Assembly (NCBI GenBank): GCA_964557125.1
Contig: CAZKYX010000015.1
Coordinates: forward strand, 1-27,323
DNA: 27,323 nt
Direction of reading: 5' to 3'
Source of the DNA: CAZKYX01 sp964557125
GTDB taxonomy: Bacteria > Patescibacteriota > Microgenomatia > Levybacterales > GWA1-39-11
Made by a program: the position numbers and the translations under genes. The notes beneath the pieces were generated by a model. The model was not told the DNA's origin, searched no databases, and saw only the letters and a program-made list of their open reading frames with translations. Positions 7,641 through 15,328 of the stretch are shown in pieces. Every line of letters begins with the position of its first letter. Position 1 is the first letter of the stretch.

Positions 7641-8306
7641 TTATATTGTGAGGCCGTTTCCATTTTCTTTGAGCCATTTAATTTGTAATTTGTATGAAGG
7701 GTTGGATTCCCTTACGATTCTCCAAAAAGCAGCTGAATGATTTTTTTCTTTTGTATGGGCTAGCTCATGAATGACAACGTATCTTAGTACAAGAAGCGGC
7801 GTCATAATAAGTCTCCAGTTAAATTGCAACCGGTTATCTCCAGTGCATGAACCCCATTTAGATCTCGTGTCTGAATAGGTGATGCTAACAAACGAAGTCT
7901 CCATCTTTGTGGAGTAATACTGCACTTGCTCAGTAATTATTTTTTTTGCCTGAGAAATATACCATTTTTCAAGTGTTTCTTTCGCTCGAAATGACATTCC
8001 CAAGGGAAATTGTAAGCTACTCCCAACTGCTTCAATTTTTGTATAGTTACCAAAAAGTAATTCGTATTCTTTTCCAAGATAAACTATCTTCTCCCCATTT
8101 GTTAATTTTTTTACCGGTTTTATTGCTTTTTTTACGAGTGCCCTTTTTTTCTCAATCCAATCTGCATGATTTTCAACAAATTTTTTTATGAATCCTTGGG
8201 GAATAAGGTATGGAGCTCTTACTTCTAGACTCCCATCTCGCTGAATATGAAGACTTATAGAGCTCCTGCGTGAGCGTTTAATTTTTACTTCTGAAAAATC
8301 TAACAT
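7641..8306 (-). CDS. YgjP-like zinc metallopeptidase (DUF45/M48-like)
   Basis: The 221-aa protein ends in a metallopeptidase-like domain: RSKWGSC (148-154), then the zinc motif HELAH (180-184) with a further His in KNHSAAFW (190). This is the layout of the YgjP/DUF45 (SprT- and M48-related) family; the Glu of HELAH would be catalytic and the three His residues would bind zinc. The N-terminal 90 residues hold the usual beta-rich DUF45 segment (SISLHIQRDGSLEVRAP). No signal peptide is present, so it should act in the cytoplasm. The ATG at 8306 is preferred to a TTG at 8336. The physiological substrate is unknown for this family. Confidence 0.85.
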   Translation of the reverse strand: MLDFSEVKIKRSRRSSISLHIQRDGSLEVRAPYLIPQGFIKKFVENHADWIEKKRALVKKAIKPVKKLTNGEKIVYLGKEYELLFGNYTKIEAVGSSLQFPLGMSFRAKETLEKWYISQAKKIITEQVQYYSTKMETSFVSITYSDTRSKWGSCTGDNRLQFNWRLIMTPLLVLRYVVIHELAHTKEKNHSAAFWRIVRESNPSYKLQIKWLKENGNGLTI

Positions 8307-8372
8307 GGAATGAAAACTATAGTACCATGTTCCCAAAACTATTGAAAACTATCTTTTCGTTTTTTTTGAACA

Positions 8373-8490
8373 TCACACTCCCGGTGTGCGCCGCCCCGCC
8401 ATGGCGGGGCTAGTACCCTTGGGGTATGATTTAAAAGGTTTGAACCTATGACGGGATAATTTAGCCTCTCACACTCCCGATGTGTGATTT
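8373..8490 (+). repeat. REP-like hairpin doublet B, interrupted
   Basis: An intact hairpin copy (8469-8490) is preceded by CTC, as in the other doublets. The first copy (8373 onward) reads TCACACTCCCGGTGTG and is then interrupted before resuming as TATGATTT. The two starts are 96 bp apart instead of 58, which points to about 38 extra bases inside the first hairpin. The spacer again has GGTTTGAAC and TAGCCTC. Confidence 0.8.
8393..8426. repeat. GC-rich palindrome and second hairpin inserted in doublet B
   Basis: GCCCCGCCATGGCGGGGC (8393-8410) is a perfect 18-bp palindrome. It is followed by TACCC-TTG-GGGTA (8414-8426), a small hairpin. Their GC content is far above the surroundings. Together they make up most of the extra sequence that splits the first repeat copy of doublet B. 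Confidence 0.8.
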
Positions 8491-8534
8491 CCAGAATCCG
8501 ATAGCTCGTCATCGCCATATAAAGTTTTTAATAG

Positions 8535-8563
8535 TTAAAGTCAATAAAATTTTCTGTTATCAT
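8535..8563 (+). promoter_or_regulatory. Putative promoter of the AT-rich glycosyltransferase-like gene
   Basis: TTAAAG (8535-8540) and TATCAT (8558-8563) are separated by 17 bp, and the ATG follows at 8577. The -10 box is good and the -35 box weak. Confidence 0.35.
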
Positions 8564-8576
8564 TTAGTCTAAACTG

Positions 8577-10067
8577 ATGAAAAGCTTTTTTACGTTATCG
8601 AGATTTGAAAGAATTCTAAAGAATGAAATTGTAATTTTTGATATATTTCTGGTTTTATTTGCAACTATTTACTATTTTATATTTCTACAAAGAGGATTAA
8701 CCTTGATGGATGAAGGCTACATGTTGCATATGTCCGAAAGAATTTCAAAGGGACAAATTCCATTTAGAGACTTCTTAAGTCAATATAGCCCAGGCTACCT
8801 TTATTTAATTGCCCTATTTTTCAAAATTTTTGGCTTTTCTATTCTTATAGGTAGATTTATATCAATGGCTTTTTGCATAGGCATTCTTGTCTGTGTTTTT
8901 TTAATTTTATATGAACTAAAAATATTCAAAAAGTTAATTCATCTTCTAACCTTTTTATCAATTATTTCTTTTGGATTTCCTTTGTTAAATTTTGCCATAA
9001 TTTCATGGCCAATTGTCTTTTTTTCTCTTGTATTGACAATCGGTCTTATTAAATATTTTCAGAAACCTAACCTTTTCACTTATTTACTAATAGGTTTCAT
9101 CCTTTCTTTTATATTGTTTTTCAAACAAAATTTTGGTGTCTATTATTCGTTTTTAGTTTTACTAATTGTATTTTTTAATAATACAAATAGAAAACTTAAA
9201 GAATTGTTTTTAATATTTTCCCCTTTAGTAATTTTTACAGCAGTTTGGACTTCAATTTCGTTCTTTAATAATTATGAAGGTTTTTTTGAATTTACTTCTT
9301 TTAGCGTAAATTTTGGGACCACATTTAAATTTTCGTATCCACCAATTTCTATGCTTTCTCAACCTTTGGGAATATTTAAACTAATACCTTATTACCTTCC
9401 AATAGTATTTTTAATAACTATTTGTTATTTTGGAATAAAAAATAATATTAATAAGAATATTTTTATTTTTTCAATTGTTTCGTTGGTTGGCTTTTTTGGC
9501 TTAATATATCCCGGCAGTGACCTTTTACATCTTTATCCTTTTTATGGAATTGTATTGGTATCTTTATTACTCTTTTTAACTAGCAAACGAATTTATTCAC
9601 TGGCTTATATTTTGATTTTTATAAATATTATAATTGGATTTTATTTAACTTTTTTTAGAGAATATATTAGGTATTCACCTCCATACCGTTTTCAGAATAC
9701 AAAAGTAATGATAAACAGATCTTCAAATATACTTACGACAAAAGAACAAGCAGAAGCTATAAGATATGCATATAATTTTATCAATAACAATACAAAAAAA
9801 GACGAAGCAATTTTTGTCTATCCGACGTCTCCAATGCTTTATTTTTTATTGGATAGGCCCAACCCTTCTAAAGATTCTTTATATGTTAAGCCATATTCCA
9901 CATTTAGCGATATGGTTGTTTTAGGCGAATTAAAAAATAAAAAAGTACGTTTTATTGTAACAAGCGGAGAATATGTTTATTCAACTCCTCTGTCTGAATA
10001 TATTCAAAAACAAAAATTTGTTTTTAACCAAGGGCCGATTAAGATATTTTATATTGAGGAAAAATAA
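8577..10067 (+). CDS. GT-C/GT39-like polytopic membrane protein
   Basis: This 496-aa protein has about ten or more transmembrane helices and a soluble C-terminal tail of about 110 residues. After the first helix (about 18-37) come MDEGY (44-48) and YSPGYLYL (70-77), in the places where GT39/PMT-type glycosyltransferases keep their acidic motif and a Pro-rich loop. It is therefore a probable lipid-phosphate-sugar dependent transferase with unknown substrate. Its codons are markedly richer in A and T (many AAT, ATT, TTT, AAA) than those of the neighbouring dcw genes, which suggests recent acquisition. It stands alone on the + strand and ends 2 bp from the convergent stop of ftsZ, with no visible terminator between. 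Confidence 0.65.
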   Translation: MKSFFTLSRFERILKNEIVIFDIFLVLFATIYYFIFLQRGLTLMDEGYMLHMSERISKGQIPFRDFLSQYSPGYLYLIALFFKIFGFSILIGRFISMAFCIGILVCVFLILYELKIFKKLIHLLTFLSIISFGFPLLNFAIISWPIVFFSLVLTIGLIKYFQKPNLFTYLLIGFILSFILFFKQNFGVYYSFLVLLIVFFNNTNRKLKELFLIFSPLVIFTAVWTSISFFNNYEGFFEFTSFSVNFGTTFKFSYPPISMLSQPLGIFKLIPYYLPIVFLITICYFGIKNNINKNIFIFSIVSLVGFFGLIYPGSDLLHLYPFYGIVLVSLLLFLTSKRIYSLAYILIFINIIIGFYLTFFREYIRYSPPYRFQNTKVMINRSSNILTTKEQAEAIRYAYNFINNNTKKDEAIFVYPTSPMLYFLLDRPNPSKDSLYVKPYSTFSDMVVLGELKNKKVRFIVTSGEYVYSTPLSEYIQKQKFVFNQGPIKIFYIEEK

Positions 10068-10069
10068 AT

Positions 10070-11221
10070 CTAATTCTTCTGCCTTAGGAATGCGGGAATG
10101 TCAAAGACACTATCTTCGTCTTGTGGTTCTGACTTTTCTTCCCCGTAGGTTTGTTGCTGACTTCCACCGTTACTATTCCCATTGTTATAAGAAGAATTGT
10201 CATTGTTGCCTATCACTCCACCCTGTGCCTCAACAGTATTCTCAACCATTTGCTGCAATCTCTTTCTTGACTCATCAAATCCGGTTGCAATAAGAGTAAT
10301 TCTTACCTGATCATTTGCATTTTCATCAATGGTTGCTCCAAAGATAATATTCGCGTCTGGGTCGGCTGCTTGTGTGATAATTCTTGATGCTTCTTCGACC
10401 TCTTGAAGGGAAAGATTTACACCACCTGAGATATTGAATAGAACTCCCCTTGCACCTTCCATGGATACCTCAAGAAGAGGTGAGGAGATAGCTTGTCGGG
10501 CTGCGATTTGTGCTCTATTTTCTCCAACTCCAACCCCAATCCCCATAAGGGCACTTCCGGCTTCATTCATGATGGCCTTAACATCAGCGAAATCGACATT
10601 AACATACCCAGAAAGGGTAATAAGGTCTGAGATTCCCTTAACACCGTGGCCCAGTACTGAGTCGGCAACTCGAAATGCCTCAAGAAGTGATAACTTTTTA
10701 TCTACACTTTCTAGAATTCTTTGATTTGGGACAACAATAAGCGTATCTACATTTTCCTTGAGTTCTTCAATTCCGTCTTCAGCGCTTACCATTCTTCTGG
10801 TTCCTTCAAAGGTAAATGGTTTTGTAACAACAGCAACCGTAAGAGCACCTACTTCTTTTGCCACTTTTGCAATAATTGGCGTTGCTCCTGTACCTGTTCC
10901 GCCACCCATTCCGCTTGTTAAAAACACCATGTCAGAACCATCTAGAAGTTGTTTTATTCTCTCTGCACTTTCCTCAGCAGCACTTCTTCCAATTTCTGGA
11001 TTTCCGCCCGACCCAAGACCTCGAGTAAGTCCTTCACCAATTTGAAGTTTTGTGGTTGCACCATTTACGAGAAGTGCTTGGGCGTCTGTATTAACGGCTA
11101 TAAAATCTACACCGCCAATTTGCCCCTCATTAACCATTGAGTTAACTGCATTACAACCACCGCCACCAATTCCAAGAACGCGTATTTTTGCAAAGCTTGC
11201 TGTTTGAGGCCGAATTAACAT
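10070..11221 (-). CDS. ftsZ: Cell division protein FtsZ
   Basis: The 383-aa tubulin-like GTPase forms the cytoplasmic Z-ring at midcell. Visible are the nucleotide-binding GIGGGGCNAV (17-26), the tubulin signature GGGTGTG (106-112) and the NVDFADVKAIM region of the T7 loop that completes the GTPase site of the next subunit. A linker rich in Asn, Ser, Gly and Gln is followed by the conserved C-terminal peptide DIPAFLRQK (374-382), which in other bacteria binds FtsA and other partners. It is the last gene of the dcw operon, 63 bp after ftsA, the largest gap in the operon; a possible internal promoter lies in that gap. It ends 2 bp from a convergent gene. Confidence 0.98.
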   Translation of the reverse strand: MLIRPQTASFAKIRVLGIGGGGCNAVNSMVNEGQIGGVDFIAVNTDAQALLVNGATTKLQIGEGLTRGLGSGGNPEIGRSAAEESAERIKQLLDGSDMVFLTSGMGGGTGTGATPIIAKVAKEVGALTVAVVTKPFTFEGTRRMVSAEDGIEELKENVDTLIVVPNQRILESVDKKLSLLEAFRVADSVLGHGVKGISDLITLSGYVNVDFADVKAIMNEAGSALMGIGVGVGENRAQIAARQAISSPLLEVSMEGARGVLFNISGGVNLSLQEVEEASRIITQAADPDANIIFGATIDENANDQVRITLIATGFDESRKRLQQMVENTVEAQGGVIGNNDNSSYNNGNSNGGSQQQTYGEEKSEPQDEDSVFDIPAFLRQKN

Positions 11222-11233
11222 AAGAGTATGCCA

Positions 11234-11262
11234 ATACTATCACATACTATTTTTTTTTGCAA
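11234..11262 (-). promoter_or_regulatory. Possible internal promoter before ftsZ
   Basis: In the ftsA-ftsZ gap, TTGCAA (11262-11257) and TAGTAT (11239-11234) are 17 bp apart on the - strand. ATAGTAT occurs twice in direct orientation, 10 bp apart, across the -10 box. Transcription from here would start within a few bases of the ftsZ ATG. Confidence 0.3.
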
Positions 11263-11284
11263 TTTGAATATTACACAAATGAGG

Positions 11285-12580
11285 CTATTTAGAAGGAAGG
11301 AATTTTTTAATAAGCTTCGTGAGAACTCCAAGTGGATTTCCCTTCTTAAAAGAGAAAGAGCCGAGTAGATTATCAAGCAATGGCACCCCTGCGGCCTCTC
11401 CCCTAAATCCTTTTGAAAAATGTAAAAGTCCGACTGCTGTGGCAAAAGTTGGACTTTCAACATCATCAATAAGACCAGTTAAATTTGTTGGAATACCAAC
11501 TCTCACTGGCATTGAAAGCATACGCTTTGCGCTATCTTCAGCACCAACTGTTTTTGCTCCCCCTCCTGTTATCACAAGTCCAGCAGGGGTTTGGGTGGCA
11601 TACCCGCTCTTCTTTATTTCAAGCGCAATCATGGTAAATAACTCATTAAGTCGAGGTCTTATAATTCCCTCAACCAGTGTTTTTGATGAAACCTTCTTTA
11701 TGTCCTCGGCTAAATGCAACTCGCCCAAATCTAATTCATCATCTTCCTTGTTGCGCTTCTCTCCCTCGGCGAGTCGAATTCTTTTTCCATATTTCTTTGA
11801 GAGATACAATTTTATTTTTTCAGCACTTTCAAGAGAAATTCTAAGTCCTATAGCCAAATCATTTGTGATATGTCTTGCTCCAATTGGAATAACGCTCGTG
11901 TAAGAAAGCGCTCCGTCTGCATAAATTGCAATATTGGTAACTCCTGCCCCAATATCAACCATTACAACCCCAAGCTCCTTTTCAGTCTCAGAGAGAACAG
12001 AAAGGGAGGAGGCAAGACCGGAAAATACGAGTCCCTGTACATTTACCCCAGCTTCACTTCCCAATATACGTTCAACATTTTTAACAGCTGCTGAATTGGC
12101 GGTAATAATATGAGTATCAACCTCAAGTCGCACTCCAGACATCCCTACTGGATCCTTGATGCCACCCTCACCATCAACAGTAAAAGTTTTTGGAACTACG
12201 TGAATAATTTCTCTTGTTGAGGGCAAAGACACCGCTCCAGCAGCCTCAAGTACCCTATCAACATCGTATTCAGAAATTTCACCATCTGGCTGGCTGACTG
12301 CAACAACCCCTTTTGAATTCTGACTTTCGATATTTACTCCGCTTAAGGATACGAATACCCTATCAATTGCATGTCCGGCCATGCGCTCAGCTGCATCAAG
12401 TGAAGAATTTATGGCGCTTGATGCCTCTTCAATATTTACAATTTGGCCTTTTCGTACTCCTTTGGATAAGCTTTCAGAAACTCCAAGAATATTTATAGTC
12501 TCTTCATCGATTCTTCCTATAAGGGTAGCTATCTTTGAGGATCCAATATCAATACCAACCACTATATCAGTGCTTTTCAT
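11285..12580 (-). CDS. ftsA: Cell division protein FtsA
   Basis: This 431-aa actin-like ATPase tethers FtsZ to the membrane. The first phosphate-binding loop is VVGIDIGSSKIATLIG at the N terminus, and a second nucleotide motif (VVMVDIGAGVTNIAIY) and the adenosine motif (LVITGGGAKTVG) follow in the expected order. The C terminus ends with GVLTKLIKKFLPSK, an amphipathic helix that fits the FtsA membrane-targeting sequence. It lies between the short ftsQ and ftsZ, the classical order. The 24-bp gap to the ftsQ stop is one of the few non-overlapping junctions in the operon. Confidence 0.96.
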   Translation of the reverse strand: MKSTDIVVGIDIGSSKIATLIGRIDEETINILGVSESLSKGVRKGQIVNIEEASSAINSSLDAAERMAGHAIDRVFVSLSGVNIESQNSKGVVAVSQPDGEISEYDVDRVLEAAGAVSLPSTREIIHVVPKTFTVDGEGGIKDPVGMSGVRLEVDTHIITANSAAVKNVERILGSEAGVNVQGLVFSGLASSLSVLSETEKELGVVMVDIGAGVTNIAIYADGALSYTSVIPIGARHITNDLAIGLRISLESAEKIKLYLSKKYGKRIRLAEGEKRNKEDDELDLGELHLAEDIKKVSSKTLVEGIIRPRLNELFTMIALEIKKSGYATQTPAGLVITGGGAKTVGAEDSAKRMLSMPVRVGIPTNLTGLIDDVESPTFATAVGLLHFSKGFRGEAAGVPLLDNLLGSFSFKKGNPLGVLTKLIKKFLPSK

Positions 12581-12604
12581 ACTGCTTTAAGTTTAGATTA
12601 TGAA

Positions 12605-13129
12605 CTAAAATTTTACAATAGGTTTGTTATAACGCAAGTCAATGACTGTAGGCTTCTTATCTTCTATGATAAGTCGTCTTAAAATTGAGTCCAGTAGTTG
12701 AACCTGCGTCTTTAAGTCTTTACTCCTTGATAGTATTACCATTGGTCCGTTAGTGACTTGAATAGTAAGCTTAGCTGAAAAAGAAGAACTCTCAATGGGC
12801 TCAATTGCTATCCCATCTTCTGAGAATAGTACCATGAGCTCCTCGTTTGACTCTGGCATGGTTACATTTCCAGCTACAATCTCCTTACTACTCGCAGCTC
12901 CTCTATAGACCTCAAACACGTACCGTATACCGATAAGCACACCAATCAAAACAAAGAGCACGAGCGTAACAAAAAATAACACACCAAGTATTTTTTTCAG
13001 TCTGCGATTTTTCTTCTGCTCAACAAATGGTCTTAACTCAGATTTCTTTCTTTTCTTGAAAAAGCGGAGATGTTTTACTCTTTTTTTGCGCGAGTGACCT
13101 TTTTCAACCTTCTTTTCTTCTTCGTCCAT
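12605..13129 (-). CDS. ftsQ: FtsQ/DivIB-like division protein, short form
   Basis: This 174-aa protein has a very basic cytoplasmic N terminus (1-46, many Lys and Arg), one transmembrane helix (47-69) and an extracytoplasmic part of only about 105 residues. The C-terminal end, VIDLRYNKPIVKF (162-174), matches the conserved end of the FtsQ/DivIB family. FtsQ normally has a POTRA domain of about 70 residues after the helix plus a beta domain, for 250 residues or more; here there is too little space for both, so the POTRA domain is missing or much reduced. Its start overlaps the end of murG by 26 bp. The position between murG and ftsA supports the call. Confidence 0.75.
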   Translation of the reverse strand: MDEEEKKVEKGHSRKKRVKHLRFFKKRKKSELRPFVEQKKNRRLKKILGVLFFVTLVLFVLIGVLIGIRYVFEVYRGAASSKEIVAGNVTMPESNEELMVLFSEDGIAIEPIESSSFSAKLTIQVTNGPMVILSRSKDLKTQVQLLDSILRRLIIEDKKPTVIDLRYNKPIVKF

Positions 13130-14222
13130 ACAGTTTTTCTATTTGTTCTATGATTTTATCAGCAGCATCAAGAGTAACATATTTTAAAGCTGCACTTCTA
13201 TTATCGGTATACTGGGTGTAGTTTTCCATCATTGACTGTATCTTTGAGAGCATCAGCTCAGGTGTCAGCTCTTCTTGCTCAATGTATTCACCAAGTCCAC
13301 GTTCTTTGAAAAATACAGCATTCTCCTTTTGCTCTGTTAACTTTCCAAAAAGCAGCGGAACCAATAATCCAACAGTCCCAGTGGCAATGAGCTCTGTTAC
13401 CGTATTAATTCCAGCACGGGAAATAATAATGGACGTTTTTTTAAGAATATCCCCAACTTCTGCGGGCAAGTAGAATTTCTTAAGGATATAATTTTTTCTG
13501 TACTCCTCAGGTAGTTCTTCCCTTTTCTCTTTCAGAACTTGAAAATCGCCTAACTCCTTATTATCTCCACTCTGATGAATTACGATATAATTTTTTACAA
13601 GTTCTCCTAAAATTCCTTCTATAGCTTTATTAAGAATATGTGAACCAGAGCTTCCTCCCGTTACATAAATAATGGGCAGGTGGTCTGGAATAGAAAGAGT
13701 CGAACCCCCTTTTAGAATGTCACTCCGAATTGGATTCCCTGTAATGATTGTTCTTTCTTTTGGGAAATATTTTTTAGATGATTCAAATGAGACCATATTA
13801 CAGTCGGCAAACTTTGAAACTATCTTTGCGGATAGTCCAGGTTTTAATGTTTGATCATGAAGAGCAATTGGAATTTTTAAAAAGTATGCGGCCAGTGCCA
13901 CAGGTAAAGAGATATACCCACCGAAAGTCACGACGACATCAGGTTTTTCTTCCTTAAGAATTTTTACGCTATCACTAAAACCTTTTACTGTGCGCATAAG
14001 AGAAGGGATGGTGTGCTTGGTAAAGCTTCTCTGAAGTCTTCCCGTCTCTAACTCTTTAAAAGGTATTTCAAATTTTTGACATACTTTATATTCATACGAC
14101 TCGCTTATGTTACCTTCGAAAGCGTATTTACGTCCTACAACTAATATTGAATTTTTTTGCTTTAGTCTTTCGATAAGTGCATATGCTGGAGAAAAATGAC
14201 CTCCGGTAAAAATTATTTTCAT
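13104..14222 (-). CDS. murG: MurG-like UDP-GlcNAc:lipid I N-acetylglucosaminyltransferase
   Basis: The 372-aa GT28/GT-B enzyme would add GlcNAc to lipid I to make lipid II at the inner membrane face. The first strand leads directly into TGGHFSPA, a shortened version of the usual GGTGGH acceptor loop. VVTFGGYISLPVALAA and TGNPIRSDI fit the family, as does VTGGSSGSHILN at the start of the C-terminal domain. The donor-site region reads SRAGINTVTEL followed by EQKENA, which keeps the Gln and Asn of the family motif. Start and stop overlap ftsW (ATGA, 4 bp) and ftsQ (26 bp), so it sits well inside the operon. Confidence 0.9.
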   Translation of the reverse strand: MKIIFTGGHFSPAYALIERLKQKNSILVVGRKYAFEGNISESYEYKVCQKFEIPFKELETGRLQRSFTKHTIPSLMRTVKGFSDSVKILKEEKPDVVVTFGGYISLPVALAAYFLKIPIALHDQTLKPGLSAKIVSKFADCNMVSFESSKKYFPKERTIITGNPIRSDILKGGSTLSIPDHLPIIYVTGGSSGSHILNKAIEGILGELVKNYIVIHQSGDNKELGDFQVLKEKREELPEEYRKNYILKKFYLPAEVGDILKKTSIIISRAGINTVTELIATGTVGLLVPLLFGKLTEQKENAVFFKERGLGEYIEQEELTPELMLSKIQSMMENYTQYTDNRSAALKYVTLDAADKIIEQIEKLYGRRRKEG

Positions 14223-15307
14223 TTTTTTCGTCTCATTAATTTTTCTTCTCTTGATACATTCATAAGAAGTCCTATTGCAATATAGTTTATCATCATGGCA
14301 CTTCCACCGTAAGAAATAAATGGCAACGGAACTCCTGTCAACGGAATTAAGATTGCTTGAGAAGCAATATTAAGAAGTGTTTGCACCGCCAGAAAAACAG
14401 TAATTCCAGCTGCCAAAAATCTTCCAAACAAAGTTGAAGCACGTGCAGCAATTAATATACCTAACAATATTTGAAAGAGATAAAGAAAAATAAGAAGAAA
14501 AGAGCCCACAAACCCAGCTTCTTCAGCAAAAATAGCAAAAATTGAATCGGTTGTATTCTCGGGCAGATAAGCATACTTTTGAATTGAATTTCCAAAGCCA
14601 ACTCCGGTAAGACCCCCAGAGCCGAGTGCGATAACAATTTGGTTGAGATGGTATGAAGAAGCAGAGATGCTACTGTGATCAAAGTTTTGAAAAGATGTAA
14701 GGCGCGCTACCCTGTAAGGCTTAGCACCAACAAGACCACCAATAAGTACTGCAAAAATAAGAAATATCATTCCCATTTCTTTGATGCTCGCACCTGATAC
14801 AAAATATACAGCAACTGACGTTACGACAATAATAAAAGTAGTACTAAGATCAGGCTGTAACAGCACTAACCCACCAGAGACCCCCATGAGGATTAAGAAT
14901 GCCAAAAGCCTACCTTTTTCTTTCACCGAAAGCCAAGCGGCCAAGTAAAGAGTGAGCGAGACTTTTAGTAACTCTGATGGTTGGAAAACAAAAAAACCAA
15001 AATTTATCCACCGATGCGCACCCTTTAACTCAAGTCCAATTCCTGGCAAAAATACAACAAGAAGCAAAATAATTGAAAATACTAACAGGGGAAGTGAAAT
15101 AGTATACAATAAACTCCTCTTTACTCGTATGGCAACCAGTGATAATGCGACCCCAGACAAAAGCCAAATACTTTGGTTCTTAATAAAATAATACCTATCA
15201 CCAAGATGCAGCAGTGCTGTGTACGAAGAGCTTTCATACAGAATAAAAAGACCAAGAATCGAAAGAAGAAGAGTAATAACAAACAAAAGGGCTCCGAGTC
15301 TATTCAT
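14219..15307 (-). CDS. ftsW: FtsW/RodA SEDS peptidoglycan glycosyltransferase
   Basis: The 362-aa polytopic protein belongs to the SEDS family, which polymerises lipid II together with a class B PBP. Visible are FQPSELLKVSL (the conserved QPSE), LQPDLSTTFI, and the large-loop sequence TTDSIFAIFAEEAGFVG that matches FtsW/RodA. GVPLPFISYGGSAMM near the end is the typical PFxSYGGS motif. About ten transmembrane helices are apparent. FtsW rather than RodA is inferred from its place in the dcw operon with ftsI. It overlaps murG by 4 bp and begins 21 bp after mraY. Confidence 0.93.
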   Translation of the reverse strand: MNRLGALLFVITLLLSILGLFILYESSSYTALLHLGDRYYFIKNQSIWLLSGVALSLVAIRVKRSLLYTISLPLLVFSIILLLVVFLPGIGLELKGAHRWINFGFFVFQPSELLKVSLTLYLAAWLSVKEKGRLLAFLILMGVSGGLVLLQPDLSTTFIIVVTSVAVYFVSGASIKEMGMIFLIFAVLIGGLVGAKPYRVARLTSFQNFDHSSISASSYHLNQIVIALGSGGLTGVGFGNSIQKYAYLPENTTDSIFAIFAEEAGFVGSFLLIFLYLFQILLGILIAARASTLFGRFLAAGITVFLAVQTLLNIASQAILIPLTGVPLPFISYGGSAMMINYIAIGLLMNVSREEKLMRRKK

Positions 15308-15328
15308 GTACTGGCAGATATAACATTA

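Noticed and set aside
7525..8490. Repeated hairpins as a possible CRISPR array
   Set aside because: Only two copies occur per site; the between-copy sequences share conserved ends rather than being unique spacers, and no cas1 or cas2 is present.
11319..11903. A + strand ORF of 194 codons opposite ftsA
   Set aside because: It is the mirror of a highly conserved gene, with a low-complexity Ser/Pro-rich translation typical of antisense frames.
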